DNA of 33,943 bases. It comes from DAOUMU01 sp034409055 (GTDB lineage Bacteria > Chloroflexota > Anaerolineae > 4572-78 > J111). Every line of letters begins with the position of its first letter. The stretch's first letter is position 1. Positions 8,182-15,922 of the stretch are shown in pieces. Where the stretch lies: assembly GCA_034409055.1 (NCBI GenBank), contig DAOUMU010000309.1, positions 1-33,943 on the forward strand, given 5' to 3'. The notes beneath the pieces were generated by a model, which saw only the letters and a list, made by a program, of their open reading frames with translations, made no database searches and was not told the origin of the DNA. A program made the translations under genes and the position numbers.

Positions 8182-9336
8182 CTAATGTCCTTGCCACCAA
8201 TCTTTACGCGAGCGCGGATCCATAAAACTGCCCTTGTCCCTGACCGCCACCTTGATCTCGTCGCCAGCGGCGACGCCAAGCACCTGCTCATTACGCAAAG
8301 CAGGCAGCATCCCGGTGACGTGCCAGCCATCGGTATCCCTTTGGGCACGATACAGAGCTAATAGATTAGGATCAACACACACATCCTTTAGGTGCACCAC
8401 ATAGCCGGTAGCAACCGTATCACTGCGGGAGTATCCTAACGTAATCTGTCGTTCTTCAGCATACAACACCAGGGCTTTAAAGCCCCCAGCGTAAATTTCG
8501 GCCCCCCGGTCTGGAATGCTAATCATCTCGCCAGGCCGGGTGGCCAGGCTGAGCAAAGTGGCGTCCCAGTCGGTGATCGGTTCACCAGGGCAGCCGTGGG
8601 CATGGCCATCACACGGGTCCGAGGCCCAAATCCACTGATTAACTTGATAAGCGATTTTAAAAACGGGGACACGAGGAGGGTGAAAGAGGCCCGGCAATTG
8701 AGGGGAGTCCTCGCCAGTCATACCAAAGTAAAACACCATTTTCAGGGAGGCGGAGACGGGGGTATAGCCTCGTAGGGAAAGATTAAGATCGGCGTGGGCA
8801 AAATCGGGATGATCGGGCGGAGGTCCCTGGACAGGGATGAGCTCAAAACTGGCCGTAGAGGTGGTAGGGCACTGTTCGGTTCTGGGATGAACCTGGGCCG
8901 TCGAGGTATAAGGATCATCAGCCGTATTAATAAAGAGAGGAGAGGTAACAAGGTCAGAGGGAGATAAAAGACCAGGTTCTGTTATGGGAAGCGTATCGCT
9001 GATTACTCCGTTTCCCAAATCAAGCGTGCCCTCGGTCAAACGCGGGCCAACCGTCGCTTGAGAAATGGATCGATTCTGGTTGTCGGTAGAGGGGGCATTC
9101 TTTAGAGGTGCTGGGGTAATCAGGACACTCGTTTTCATTAATCGAGGACGTTCCTCGACAAGATATTCGACAGAGCGGCAAGCCGAGCTTAAGCCACAAT
9201 CCGGTCCTCCGGCCCTGACCCCCTTATCGATGTAATAAGCTGACACGCCCATGAATAAGGCCCCAATCGCTACCAGGCTGAGACCCAACACCAGGAGTAC
9301 CCGGCAGAGACGTATAAGCAAACGTTCCAACTTCAT
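8182..9336 (-). CDS. Membrane-anchored protein of unknown function
   Basis: I do not recognise a named family. The 384-aa protein has one N-terminal hydrophobic segment (about residues 8-34, LLVLGLSLVAIGALFMGVSA) following positively charged residues, so the rest is probably outside the membrane. Residues about 60-190 are low-complexity and rich in Pro, Thr and Ser, likely a flexible linker. The C-terminal 190 residues look folded and end in a striking block, GSFMDPRSRKDWW, preceded by VCVDPNLLALYRAQRD. I have the impression that this block recurs in Chloroflexota proteins, but cannot confirm it. No sortase or peptidase catalytic set is evident. It is 11 bases upstream of aat and probably shares its transcript. 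An envelope role is inference only. Confidence 0.8.
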   Translation of the reverse strand: MKLERLLIRLCRVLLVLGLSLVAIGALFMGVSAYYIDKGVRAGGPDCGLSSACRSVEYLVEERPRLMKTSVLITPAPLKNAPSTDNQNRSISQATVGPRLTEGTLDLGNGVISDTLPITEPGLLSPSDLVTSPLFINTADDPYTSTAQVHPRTEQCPTTSTASFELIPVQGPPPDHPDFAHADLNLSLRGYTPVSASLKMVFYFGMTGEDSPQLPGLFHPPRVPVFKIAYQVNQWIWASDPCDGHAHGCPGEPITDWDATLLSLATRPGEMISIPDRGAEIYAGGFKALVLYAEERQITLGYSRSDTVATGYVVHLKDVCVDPNLLALYRAQRDTDGWHVTGMLPALRNEQVLGVAAGDEIKVAVRDKGSFMDPRSRKDWWQGH

Positions 9337-9385
9337 TCTGGCAAGGCCGTATCAAGAACAAGCTCAAAAAACATATCGTATTAGT

Positions 9386-9745
9386 TTAACCACCGGCTAA
9401 TTTTACCTTGTATCCTAAAGCCTTGAGTTTTTCAGCCACTTTGTCCCGGTGATCGCCCTGCACTTCAATAATCTGCTTATTCTCCTCGTTTTTGGTGGTG
9501 CCACCGCTCCCACACAGGGTTTTGAGGGTTTTGGCTAAAGCCTTGAGAGCAGGTTCGGTTAACACAAAACCAGAAGCAACTGTGACCACTTTACCCTTAC
9601 GCCCCTTTCTGTCGCGCATAATTTTGATGGTCTGCTGGGCGGGGGGTAAAGAACGGGCTGGGCCAGGCCGGTTAACCGGCTTCTTTCGTTCATCACCGGT
9701 CCTGGTAGAATAAACTACGTTATCATCTTTCATAACAAAATTCAC
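9386..9745 (-). CDS. SUI1/eIF1-family translation factor (YciH type)
   Basis: 119-aa protein whose C-terminal 75 residues form a SUI1 domain: a basic strand (RDRKGRKGKVVTVASGF), then LKTLCGSGGTTK and IIEVQGDHRDKVAEKL, ending GYKVKLAGG. Bacterial YciH proteins are related to eIF1 and influence start-codon selection and initiation fidelity on the small ribosomal subunit. The first 40 residues are a basic, disordered-looking leader. It is leftward, 49 bases before the unknown membrane protein gene and 72 bases after the phosphofructokinase stop. A hairpin (9755-9780) lies in the latter gap. Family assignment is firm; role in this organism is inferred. Confidence 0.92.
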   Translation of the reverse strand: MNFVMKDDNVVYSTRTGDERKKPVNRPGPARSLPPAQQTIKIMRDRKGRKGKVVTVASGFVLTEPALKALAKTLKTLCGSGGTTKNEENKQIIEVQGDHRDKVAEKLKALGYKVKLAGG

Positions 9746-9754
9746 AAAACCGCA

Positions 9755-9780
9755 GTCAGTAAACGACGTTGTTTACTAAC
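9755..9780 (-). terminator. Short hairpin between pfk and SUI1
   Basis: GTCAGTAAAC and GTTTACTAAC form a 9-of-10 base-pair stem around the loop GACGTT. On the leftward strand it follows the pfk stop and is trailed by GCGGTTTTG, a weak U tract. It may be an attenuator or partial terminator before the SUI1 gene. Confidence 0.35.
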
Positions 9781-9817
9781 TGCCACAGATTTGTTTACTG
9801 CCTATTACCGGCTGAAA

Positions 9818-11023
9818 TCATCCCTCGCTGGTCATGATAAACAAAGGCTTCATTTCGAAACTCTTATAATGGGGACGTAATCGTTCGGTATTATAATGTT
9901 CCTTGACGTTAACAAATTTTTTGGAACTGGTCACGACCTCGATGGGCATATTATCATATCGTCCGTTTTTCAAAACAACCAGACGACCATGAATGCCACC
10001 CAAAATTAAATCTAAGGCCAAATTACCGTAAGCCATCGGCACAATGGAATCAATGGCATCAGGGTCACCACAACGGACCAGGTAACCTAATTTTTGATTA
10101 ATGATATTGATCGGCCTGCCATTGTTATATTTTGGCGATAACTCTTTTAATTTAGCCGAAACCAGGTCACCAATACCGCCTAATTTGGCATGCCCGTAAG
10201 CATCTGTCGTCTTATCTTTGAAGACCATTTCACCCCCTTCAAACATGGCCCCTTCCGACACCAAGACTACCGAATATCGACTGGGGTTTTTGAAACGGTC
10301 ATTGACCAATAACTCGGTCAGGCTTTCTATGTCGAATTTATACTCAGGGATGACACAACGATTGGCGGCGCCAGCCATCGTGGGCAGCATCGCGGTAAAA
10401 CCGGCATAACGTCCGAAAACTTCTAAAACCAGGAATCTTTCATGCGAACCGGCTGACGTCCGTAAACTATTGGTCATCATGATCGTGCGGGTGACGCAGG
10501 TGCTAAAGCCGATACAGTAATCTGTGCCGGGAACGTCGTTATCCATCGTTTTCGGAATGGCCACGACTTTGATCCCTTCCTGGTATAACCGGACGCCATA
10601 GCTTAGCGTATCATCCCCACCGATAGGAATAATATAATCGATGCCCAAGAAACCCAGATTTTTTAGCACCTCCGGGGTTAAATCATTCATATCGTCATTG
10701 TAGGCATCCTTTAAATGCTCCGGTACATTTTTCTTAGCCACATGACTGGGTCGGGTCCGAGAGCTATGTAAAAAGGTGCCGCCTGTTCGACCGGCTTTAT
10801 TAACGACTTCTTCAGTCAGGATCTGATAATTATTACTGTTATCCGCTTTTTGATCACGGATGATGTCGATGGCCCCAGCCCAGCCTCGCCGAATACCGAC
10901 GACTTGATAACCTTCCCTCAGGGCGCGAATGGTGACGGCTCTAATGGCTGGATTCAATCCCGGTACATCACCACCACCGGTCAAAATTCCAATAACACCT
11001 TTTTTCTCTTTGATATTTGCCAT
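9818..11023 (-). CDS. 6-phosphofructokinase, pyrophosphate-dependent type
   Basis: Phosphorylates fructose 6-phosphate to the 1,6-bisphosphate in glycolysis, probably with pyrophosphate instead of ATP and therefore reversibly. The start GGGDVPGLN (residues 16-24) is the family nucleotide/phosphate loop. Two residues mark the PPi class: GGDDT at 135-139, with D138 where ATP enzymes have Gly, and PKTMDND at 157-163, with K158 where ATP enzymes have Gly in PGTIDND. I chose the ATG at 11023 (401 aa) because a GGAGGT Shine-Dalgarno lies directly upstream; a longer TTG start at 11056 has no such site. The frame is intact. Leftward, it follows the zincin gene by 47 bases. Confidence 0.93.
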   Translation of the reverse strand: MANIKEKKGVIGILTGGGDVPGLNPAIRAVTIRALREGYQVVGIRRGWAGAIDIIRDQKADNSNNYQILTEEVVNKAGRTGGTFLHSSRTRPSHVAKKNVPEHLKDAYNDDMNDLTPEVLKNLGFLGIDYIIPIGGDDTLSYGVRLYQEGIKVVAIPKTMDNDVPGTDYCIGFSTCVTRTIMMTNSLRTSAGSHERFLVLEVFGRYAGFTAMLPTMAGAANRCVIPEYKFDIESLTELLVNDRFKNPSRYSVVLVSEGAMFEGGEMVFKDKTTDAYGHAKLGGIGDLVSAKLKELSPKYNNGRPINIINQKLGYLVRCGDPDAIDSIVPMAYGNLALDLILGGIHGRLVVLKNGRYDNMPIEVVTSSKKFVNVKEHYNTERLRPHYKSFEMKPLFIMTSEG

Positions 11024-11070
11024 GATTAAACCTCCATTTGAATTTGTGACAGACAATTCTTGGTCAAGTA

Positions 11071-11475
11071 TTAATACGCCCCCAAATCCCTCAGCCGGTC
11101 ATCGCTCAGGCCAAAATGGTGGGCCAATTCATGTCTAACCGTCCGCTGGACTTGGCGCATAACCGCTTCTGGCGTATGGCAAACCTGCTCAATGGGCATC
11201 CTGTAGATCGTGATTTTATCGGGCAGCACCAACCCATAGTGACTGGTCCGCTTAGTCAAGGGAATACCCTGATACAAACCGAATAAAAGCTGCCCCGGCT
11301 TCAGGCCAACCGCCTGTCGCTCCGCCTCAGTCGGCCAGTTGGCGATAACGACCTCTACATTCTGTAACTTTTCTTTAAAGAAATCCGGTAAATCGTCAAG
11401 GGCCTGCACGACCAACTGTTCAAATTTCTCGGCGCTAAATTTTGGGATCATCCAAAGCCAATCCCTACCCAACAA
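11071..11475 (-). CDS. Zincin-like metallopeptidase family protein
   Basis: 134-aa cytoplasmic protein with the zinc-protease signature HELAHH (H115, E116, H119) followed by FGLSDDRL, where the acidic residues can provide the third ligand. This C-terminal block and the short length match the PF06262 (formerly DUF1025) zincin family; the substrate is unknown. Two starts are possible: TTG at 11475, directly abutting the stop of the pentapeptide gene, or ATG at 11451 (MIPKFSAEKF), which drops eight residues and begins where the conserved part begins. Its placement right after the pentapeptide gene indicates one transcript. Confidence 0.85.
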   Translation of the reverse strand: MLGRDWLWMIPKFSAEKFEQLVVQALDDLPDFFKEKLQNVEVVIANWPTEAERQAVGLKPGQLLFGLYQGIPLTKRTSHYGLVLPDKITIYRMPIEQVCHTPEAVMRQVQRTVRHELAHHFGLSDDRLRDLGAY

Positions 11476-11853
11476 TTAATCATGCACCGACCCATCCGGC
11501 ATCATGGCCCCACTCAGGTCAGCCTCGCTCAACTCTGCTCCATCCAGGTTGGCCCCTTTCAGATTGGCCCCAATCAGGATGGCCTGGCTCAGATTTGCCT
11601 CAATCAAAGTAGCCCGGCTCAAATCGGCAAAATTTAAGCTCGCTCCGGTTAGATTGGCTCCGGTCAGGTTAGCATCACTCAAGTTAGCACTGGCTAGATT
11701 GGCTTCGGCCAGGTTAGACCAACTCAAATCGGCACAGCGCAGGTTGGCCCGGCTCAGGTCTGCTCCGCTCAGGTCGGCCTCGCTTAATTCCTTCCATTCC
11801 AGGTCAGCCCCGGCCAGCTCTTTACCCAGACCATAATCTATGAATTCTACCAT
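11476..11853 (-). CDS. Pentapeptide-repeat protein
   Basis: 125-aa protein made almost wholly of A(D/N)LxX pentapeptide repeats from about residue 15 to 115, such as ADLSGADLSRANL and ANLTGANLTGASL, which fold as a right-handed quadrilateral beta helix. About 20 repeats are visible. Some family members mimic DNA and protect gyrase, but most have no assigned role and nothing here points to a specific one. The ORF is leftward and abuts the zincin gene without a gap. The 220-base region upstream is shared with the divergent PHP gene and should hold both promoters. Confidence 0.92.
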   Translation of the reverse strand: MVEFIDYGLGKELAGADLEWKELSEADLSGADLSRANLRCADLSWSNLAEANLASANLSDANLTGANLTGASLNFADLSRATLIEANLSQAILIGANLKGANLDGAELSEADLSGAMMPDGSVHD

Positions 11854-12001
11854 TTGCCCTCATTCCCCTTTTTTTACCAAACAACTAATGAACCACATCC
11901 ATTTTAGCATAGATGGAATAATGAGACAATCACACTTGATCCAACAAGATAAGTCTCACTGGCCCATCAAATAATCTAACCTTTTTCTAACACTTTTCTC
12001 A

Positions 12002-12029
12002 TTGATTTTTTCTGATCTTATGGTATATA
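12002..12029 (+). promoter_or_regulatory. Predicted promoter of the PHP gene
   Basis: TTGATT (12002-12007) and TATATA (12024-12029) are separated by 16 bases, a fair sigma70-type match about 45 bases before the PHP start codon. Confidence 0.4.
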
Positions 12030-12074
12030 CATTTTCAAAACCGGATAGATAAGATTTGAGAGAAGGTAGATTAG

Positions 12075-12776
12075 ATGTACAGTAAAGCAGATACACATAT
12101 TCACACCACTTACAGCGATGGTTTGATGTCTCCAATAGAAATCGTTGATTTTATTGCCACCCAAACTGACCTGCGGGTAATTGCCATTACCGATCATGAC
12201 ACCGCCGAAGGGGCCTTTGTGGCCCAGGCCTATGCCCGTTACCGGGCGCCACATTTGGCAGTCATCATCGGTCAAGAAATCTCCACCAATGAGGGAGACG
12301 TGGTAGGGCTGTTCTTAAAGTCCTCATTACCACTGTTTAAAACCGCTGCCGAAGCCATTGAAGCGATCCATGCCCAGGGCGGGTTGGCCGTGGCCGTCCA
12401 TCCTCTTAGTCGCTGGCCCACTTTTGGCAGTATGCGTGGCGTTGGGCAGAAAATTTTGGGGCTGCCATTCGATGCGGTGGAAGTGCGCAACGGTTTCCCC
12501 ACCAATATTTTCAGCAATCCGCTGACAAGCTGGCTTAATCGCTACCTGGGACAAAATCTACCCGAACTGGGGGGTAGCGACTCGCACGTATCGTTCACCG
12601 TTGGGCAAGCCTTGACCTGGTTTCCAGGCAGTAGCGCGGCTGATCTGCGGCGGGCCATCGAAAATGGCGCCGTTCGCGCCGGTGGCACGCTCTGGACTCC
12701 ACTGAGCCTGGCCCGTTTGATCCCCTTACTGCTCAAACGAGGTCTACCTCGTTACGAGCACGTCTATTCTGATTAA
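12075..12776 (+). CDS. PHP-domain metal-dependent phosphoesterase
   Basis: 233-aa protein of the PHP (polymerase and histidinol phosphatase) family, a TIM-barrel-like fold using several metal ions. The metal ligands are visible in order: DTHIHTTYSDG (H8, H10), ITDHD (D40, H41), the glutamate in IGQEIS, AVHPLSR, and GGSDSH near residue 180. Relatives cleave nucleotide or sugar phosphates; the substrate here cannot be told from the sequence. The start ATG has a GAAGGT Shine-Dalgarno and a plausible promoter upstream. It is monocistronic and rightward, ending at a good terminator at 12870. The C-terminal basic helix is unremarkable. Confidence 0.9.
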   Translation: MYSKADTHIHTTYSDGLMSPIEIVDFIATQTDLRVIAITDHDTAEGAFVAQAYARYRAPHLAVIIGQEISTNEGDVVGLFLKSSLPLFKTAAEAIEAIHAQGGLAVAVHPLSRWPTFGSMRGVGQKILGLPFDAVEVRNGFPTNIFSNPLTSWLNRYLGQNLPELGGSDSHVSFTVGQALTWFPGSSAADLRRAIENGAVRAGGTLWTPLSLARLIPLLLKRGLPRYEHVYSD

Positions 12777-12869
12777 TGAACTTTTAGAAATTCATTCGGT
12801 AATTGGAGCCAGGCCAAATATAACAACGGATCATAAGGATTAACCGGATTTTAATGATCCCCATTTGGT

Positions 12870-12901
12870 AACCCCTTCGTTATGTCGAGGGGGTTTTTTA
12901 T
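12870..12901 (+). terminator. Rho-independent terminator after the PHP gene
   Basis: AACCCCTTCG and CGAGGGGGTT pair around the loop TTATGT and are followed by TTTTTTATTT. A weaker hairpin (GGATCAT 12828-12834 with ATGATCC 12854-12860) precedes it. Confidence 0.8.
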
Positions 12902-12926
12902 TTCAGTCAGTACTTTCAAACAAAAA

Positions 12927-12956
12927 AAGGGCAGCTCATCAGAAGGAGCTGCCCTT
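12927..12956 (-). terminator. Strong leftward terminator-like hairpin
   Basis: AAGGGCAGCTC (12927-12937) and GAGCTGCCCTT (12946-12956) form a perfect 11-bp stem with an 8-base loop. On the leftward strand the stem is followed by a run of seven U, so it would end a transcript coming from the right. The nearest leftward gene ends 340 bases away, so it may end a separate small transcript from 12960-13110. Confidence 0.6.
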
Positions 12957-12979
12957 AACGGGAGGGAAAAGGAGGAAAA

Positions 12980-13042
12980 ATGCTGCCACTACCGTCAGCA
13001 TACAACAAAAGGGTGATAATAGATAGGGCCATAAGTCATTAA
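12980..13042 (+). CDS. Possible 20-residue small ORF with strong Shine-Dalgarno
   Basis: An AAGGAGG Shine-Dalgarno (12969-12975) lies 4 bases before an ATG that opens MLPLPSAYNKRVIIDRAISH and a TAA. A second GGAGGG lies at 12961. The ORF follows the hairpin at 12927-12956 and its stop lies inside the AAGTCAY repeat array. No rightward gene follows for 4.8 kb, so it is not an obvious leader peptide. It could be a small protein, part of a structured RNA, or a chance ORF. Length alone gives no support; the ribosome-binding site is the only evidence. Confidence 0.3.
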   Translation: MLPLPSAYNKRVIIDRAISH

Positions 13043-13108
13043 AAAATCGCCCGAAAGTCACATAAATACATAGTACTAAAGGTCATCAAATTAGCCCGAA
13101 AGTCACAT
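13033..13108. promoter_or_regulatory. Array of four AAGTCAY-like direct repeats at about 22-bp spacing
   Basis: AAGTCAT (13033), AAGTCAC (13055), AAGGTCAT (13079) and AAGTCAC (13100) lie in the same orientation, 22, 24 and 21 bases apart, about two helical turns. Two of them sit in a longer perfect 15-bp repeat GCCCGAAAGTCACAT (13049-13063 and 13094-13108). The pattern suggests binding sites on one face of DNA for a regulator. Which promoter it would control is unclear, because both flanking annotated genes converge on this region. Confidence 0.5.
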
Positions 13109-13241
13109 TTTTTTTGCCGATAACAGTTTGGTGCAGCCTCCCGGAGCAGGCTATGATGCCCGTCCGCCAGGTGGCCCGCCACCGGGAAGACCGCCATCTC
13201 CTCATTTTGGAACGGGGTGGGAGAATTGGCCCTAAAAGAGC

Positions 13242-13272
13242 GACTGACAGGTTTGAGAAACCTGCCAGGTCT
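13242..13272. repeat. Palindrome downstream of the rmlD-like gene
   Basis: GACAGGTTT and AAACCTGCC form an imperfect hairpin around GAG, within a sequence of the AGACCTGACAGG type that recurs between genes in many bacteria. It lies 23 bases past the stop of the leftward reductase gene and may help end its transcript. The stretch 13110-13240 to its left holds no convincing gene. Confidence 0.45.
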
Positions 13273-13294
13273 CCCATTTTCTCCCTACTCCTCC

Positions 13295-14161
13295 TTACTT
13301 CTCCCTCTGCATAGCCAGCACCTCATCCACCCCGGGCAAACTCATCTGTAAAAGCTGCTCGGCCTTGGTGACGGACATGCGTAAATCGAGGGGGATGGTG
13401 TGGGAGATGTCTGCCGCCGGGCCTGACTGCAACAGGCCACGGTGATCCACTTGCCACCAGGCCAGCATGCGCCGGCCAAATTCCTCCCGGGTCAGGGCCT
13501 GGCGACCGGCCACGTTCAAGGGTCCGGCAAAATCTATCTCCACCAGCTTCAGCAGCGCCTCCACCAGGGTCTCGATCCAGATTGGCTGCCGGATTACGTC
13601 GTTGAACAAGACCAGGGGCCGCCCGGCCTGGAGCCGCCTGACGAAACTTTCGGTACCACGATCCATCTCGGTCAGCCCATAGATCAACGAGGTGCGAACG
13701 ATGGCCGCCTGCGGATCAACCTCGGCCACGGCCGCCTCGGCCGTCGCTTTAGAGCGTCCGTAAAGATTGATAGGGGCCGGGGAGTCATCATCATCATATG
13801 GGGCATTTTGGCCACCGTAAACCACGTCCGATGACACATGGATCAGGCGGGCCCCTACAGCCACCGCCCCTTCGGCCACGTAGCGCGAGCCATCGGCATT
13901 GACTGGCATCATATCCTGCTCATCACCACCCGGATTGACCGCAGCCGTATGAATAATGGCCTGCGGGGCCAGGTTGGTGATCAGGCGCAAGACGGCCGCC
14001 CGATTGGTCAATTCAATAGGCAGGGCATAGCCGGCCTTAATCTGATCGGCGTGGGTGTTGTAAGTGGCATAGACGCTAAAGGTCTCCGTCGCTTTGGCCG
14101 TTAAATGGCGTCCTAAATAGCCACTCCCCCCTGTAACGAGCAAATTTTTTCTAGAGAACAT
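13295..14161 (-). CDS. NAD(P)-dependent sugar-nucleotide reductase, RmlD-like (SDR family)
   Basis: 288-aa extended short-chain dehydrogenase. The N-terminal Rossmann loop is GGSGYLG (residues 11-17). The catalytic set is S110/S111 in HVSSDVVYGG, Y134 and K138 in YGRSK. The overall plan (IIHTAAVNPGGDEQD with PVNADG, and late GPLNVAGRQALTREEFGR) matches dTDP-4-dehydrorhamnose reductase (RmlD/RfbD) and the related MAT2B-like sugar nucleotide-binding proteins. RmlD makes the last step of dTDP-L-rhamnose synthesis. No other rhamnose genes (rmlA, B, C) are in the window, so the substrate is uncertain. Leftward, 22 bases after the dynamin gene, likely co-transcribed with it and proS. Confidence 0.85.
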   Translation of the reverse strand: MFSRKNLLVTGGSGYLGRHLTAKATETFSVYATYNTHADQIKAGYALPIELTNRAAVLRLITNLAPQAIIHTAAVNPGGDEQDMMPVNADGSRYVAEGAVAVGARLIHVSSDVVYGGQNAPYDDDDSPAPINLYGRSKATAEAAVAEVDPQAAIVRTSLIYGLTEMDRGTESFVRRLQAGRPLVLFNDVIRQPIWIETLVEALLKLVEIDFAGPLNVAGRQALTREEFGRRMLAWWQVDHRGLLQSGPAADISHTIPLDLRMSVTKAEQLLQMSLPGVDEVLAMQREK

Positions 14162-14183
14162 TAATCTGGGTCAAACTCAAAAT

Positions 14184-15917
14184 TTAAAGCATCTCCTCAA
14201 TCTGAACCCGTAGCCGGCCTTGTATTTGTTGGGCTTCGGTCAACTCGGTCCGGGTTTCTTCTAGCTTGTCCCGCTCGGCCCGCACGAAACGGGTATAGGG
14301 CGCAACAGCATCGTTGATACGCTGCAAACTGCGGTTCAGTTCTTTCTCAAATTGGCTGGTGATCGAGGTCGCCAACTGAATGCGTAAAGCAGATACCCTT
14401 TCCACCAGCCCTTTTTTGGCGGCTTGACGCCGGGCCGGAATGACAAACAAGCCCAAAGCCGCCACCACACTGGCCGCCAGAATGCCGGTCACGTCGGCCG
14501 CAACCGTGGTGGCCAGAACGGTGATAATTGCCCCCAGACCAATGGCCCCCACCTCAGCCGCAGCGGTTTCAGCTACGGCCATCTGGGCACTGGTCGCCAT
14601 TTTTTGGGCTTCAACGGAAGCATCATAGCTCTGCACCACCCGTTGGGAGGCTCTACCCACCGACTCGATCAGGTGGTCCCGGTCGTAGCGAAAACCACCC
14701 CCTACTTCACCCACGATGCGATCCTCATAATCTTGTTTCCGCTGCTCCAGATAGTTCATCACCGCCTGCCACTGCTTCAGGTCGGCGTTGACCAGCCAAT
14801 CAATCAACTCGATGATTTTTTGCTCGATGGCCTGGGGCACATCGGTCACCACGCGCTCTACAAAGCCCTGCTGAATTCGATTTTTGTTCATCAAATCCAG
14901 GATACGGGCCACCCGCATCGTTTCATCAAAATAAGCATGGCCCCGCTTTTCCATGTCGTACAAAATATTTTCAATGTCGGCCATACGAAACTTAAAATCG
15001 CGCTGCATATCCTGGCGATACAGGTCGAGCTGTCGTTCCAGATTAGCCAGCGTTTCAAAATCGTCGGTCAGTAGAGCCAGCCGGTTGTCCGTAATCTCGG
15101 TATACTTGATCAGCAGGCGGTCGCCCACCCCCAGCGGATTGAGAAACTTCAGGCGTACGCGACCGGTTTCATCTAGGGTATCGTGAATAAAATGCTCCAG
15201 GGGTTCGAAACCACTGGCCGCCCATTGGGCCGGATCACCCCGCTTGGCCCGCAGCGCCAGGCGAGCACTGATCGGGAAAATGTCGGGAGTAGTACCCAAT
15301 AAAATGGTGGCATTCTCCCGCACGAAGTCGATGACCTGGTTCAGTTCGGCCTCGGTTTCAAACATGTCAATCTTATTGATGACCATCACCACTTTTTTGC
15401 CCCAGGCTTTAATCTGGCTCAAGAAGATGCGTTCGCTTTCGGTAAAGGGCCGGTCGGCGGAAGTGATGAAGATCACCAGATCAGAGTGAGGCACAAACTC
15501 CTCGGTCACGGCCTGGTGCTCGCGGATCACGGCATTCGTGCCGGGGGTATCGACAATGCTGACCTGCCGCAAAATGTCGATCGGCTCGCTGCGGACATGC
15601 AAGTGGGCGTCTTTGACCTGGTGCTGGCTGATTTCGCCAAAATTCAAAATATTTATCTGCGAGGTAGTCGGGGTGACACCTTCCTTCAAAAGCGATTGTC
15701 CCAGCAAAGCATTGATCACCGCGCTCTTGCCGGCGTTGAACTCACCTACCATCACCAGCAGAAACAACTCGTCCAACTGCTGGATAGAGCGGCTGAGCGT
15801 GGTCTGGTCTTCTGAGGAGGCGCCTAATTTGGCCAGGATAACTTGTAAATCGGTCAGCCACTGACGTTCCTCTTTAAGTAATTCTTCCTGTTCGGGTGTT
15901 AAAATTGTTTGTAGCAT
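14184..15917 (-). CDS. Bacterial dynamin-like GTPase
   Basis: 577-aa large GTPase. G1 is GEFNAGKS (58-65), the switch threonines lie in EGVTPTT, G3 is DTPG (123-126) and G4 is NKID (181-184). A long helical region follows, then two closely spaced hydrophobic segments (about 450-500, LGAIITVLATTVAADVTGIL and AASVVAALGLFVIP), the paddle-like membrane-insertion region, and a C-terminal coiled coil. Dynamin-like proteins remodel or protect membranes; several bacterial ones act in membrane repair or phage defence. It is a single copy here, not the paired form, and lies between proS (5-base gap) and the reductase gene, so it is probably expressed as a housekeeping gene. Family certain, role open. 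Confidence 0.92.
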   Translation of the reverse strand: MLQTILTPEQEELLKEERQWLTDLQVILAKLGASSEDQTTLSRSIQQLDELFLLVMVGEFNAGKSAVINALLGQSLLKEGVTPTTSQINILNFGEISQHQVKDAHLHVRSEPIDILRQVSIVDTPGTNAVIREHQAVTEEFVPHSDLVIFITSADRPFTESERIFLSQIKAWGKKVVMVINKIDMFETEAELNQVIDFVRENATILLGTTPDIFPISARLALRAKRGDPAQWAASGFEPLEHFIHDTLDETGRVRLKFLNPLGVGDRLLIKYTEITDNRLALLTDDFETLANLERQLDLYRQDMQRDFKFRMADIENILYDMEKRGHAYFDETMRVARILDLMNKNRIQQGFVERVVTDVPQAIEQKIIELIDWLVNADLKQWQAVMNYLEQRKQDYEDRIVGEVGGGFRYDRDHLIESVGRASQRVVQSYDASVEAQKMATSAQMAVAETAAAEVGAIGLGAIITVLATTVAADVTGILAASVVAALGLFVIPARRQAAKKGLVERVSALRIQLATSITSQFEKELNRSLQRINDAVAPYTRFVRAERDKLEETRTELTEAQQIQGRLRVQIEEML

Positions 15918-15922
15918 CAGAA

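Noticed and set aside
11024..11056. Longer TTG start of the phosphofructokinase
   Set aside because: The GGAGGT ribosome site lies inside this extension and points to the ATG at 11023.
11504..11836. 110-codon rightward ORF with repeats
   Set aside because: Its repeats are simply the antisense of the pentapeptide repeats.
13033..13108. CRISPR-like array
   Set aside because: The repeats are only 7-15 bases with spacers of similar length and there are no cas genes; a regulator-binding array fits better.
13110..13231. Proline- and glycine-rich rightward frame ending FGTGWENWP
   Set aside because: No start codon with a ribosome site, no recognised family and composition bias. It could be a remnant of a secreted protein but is not supportable as a gene.
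13086..13277. 63-codon leftward ORF
   Set aside because: No Shine-Dalgarno, basic low-quality composition, and it overlaps the palindrome at 13242-13272.
14424..15074. 216-codon rightward ORF antisense to the dynamin gene
   Set aside because: Shadow of a conserved GTPase gene; His-rich composition expected from antisense reading.
14184..15917. Phage-defence role for the dynamin-like GTPase
   Set aside because: Some relatives act in defence, but here it sits in a housekeeping run with proS and there is no partner dynamin or defence gene beside it.
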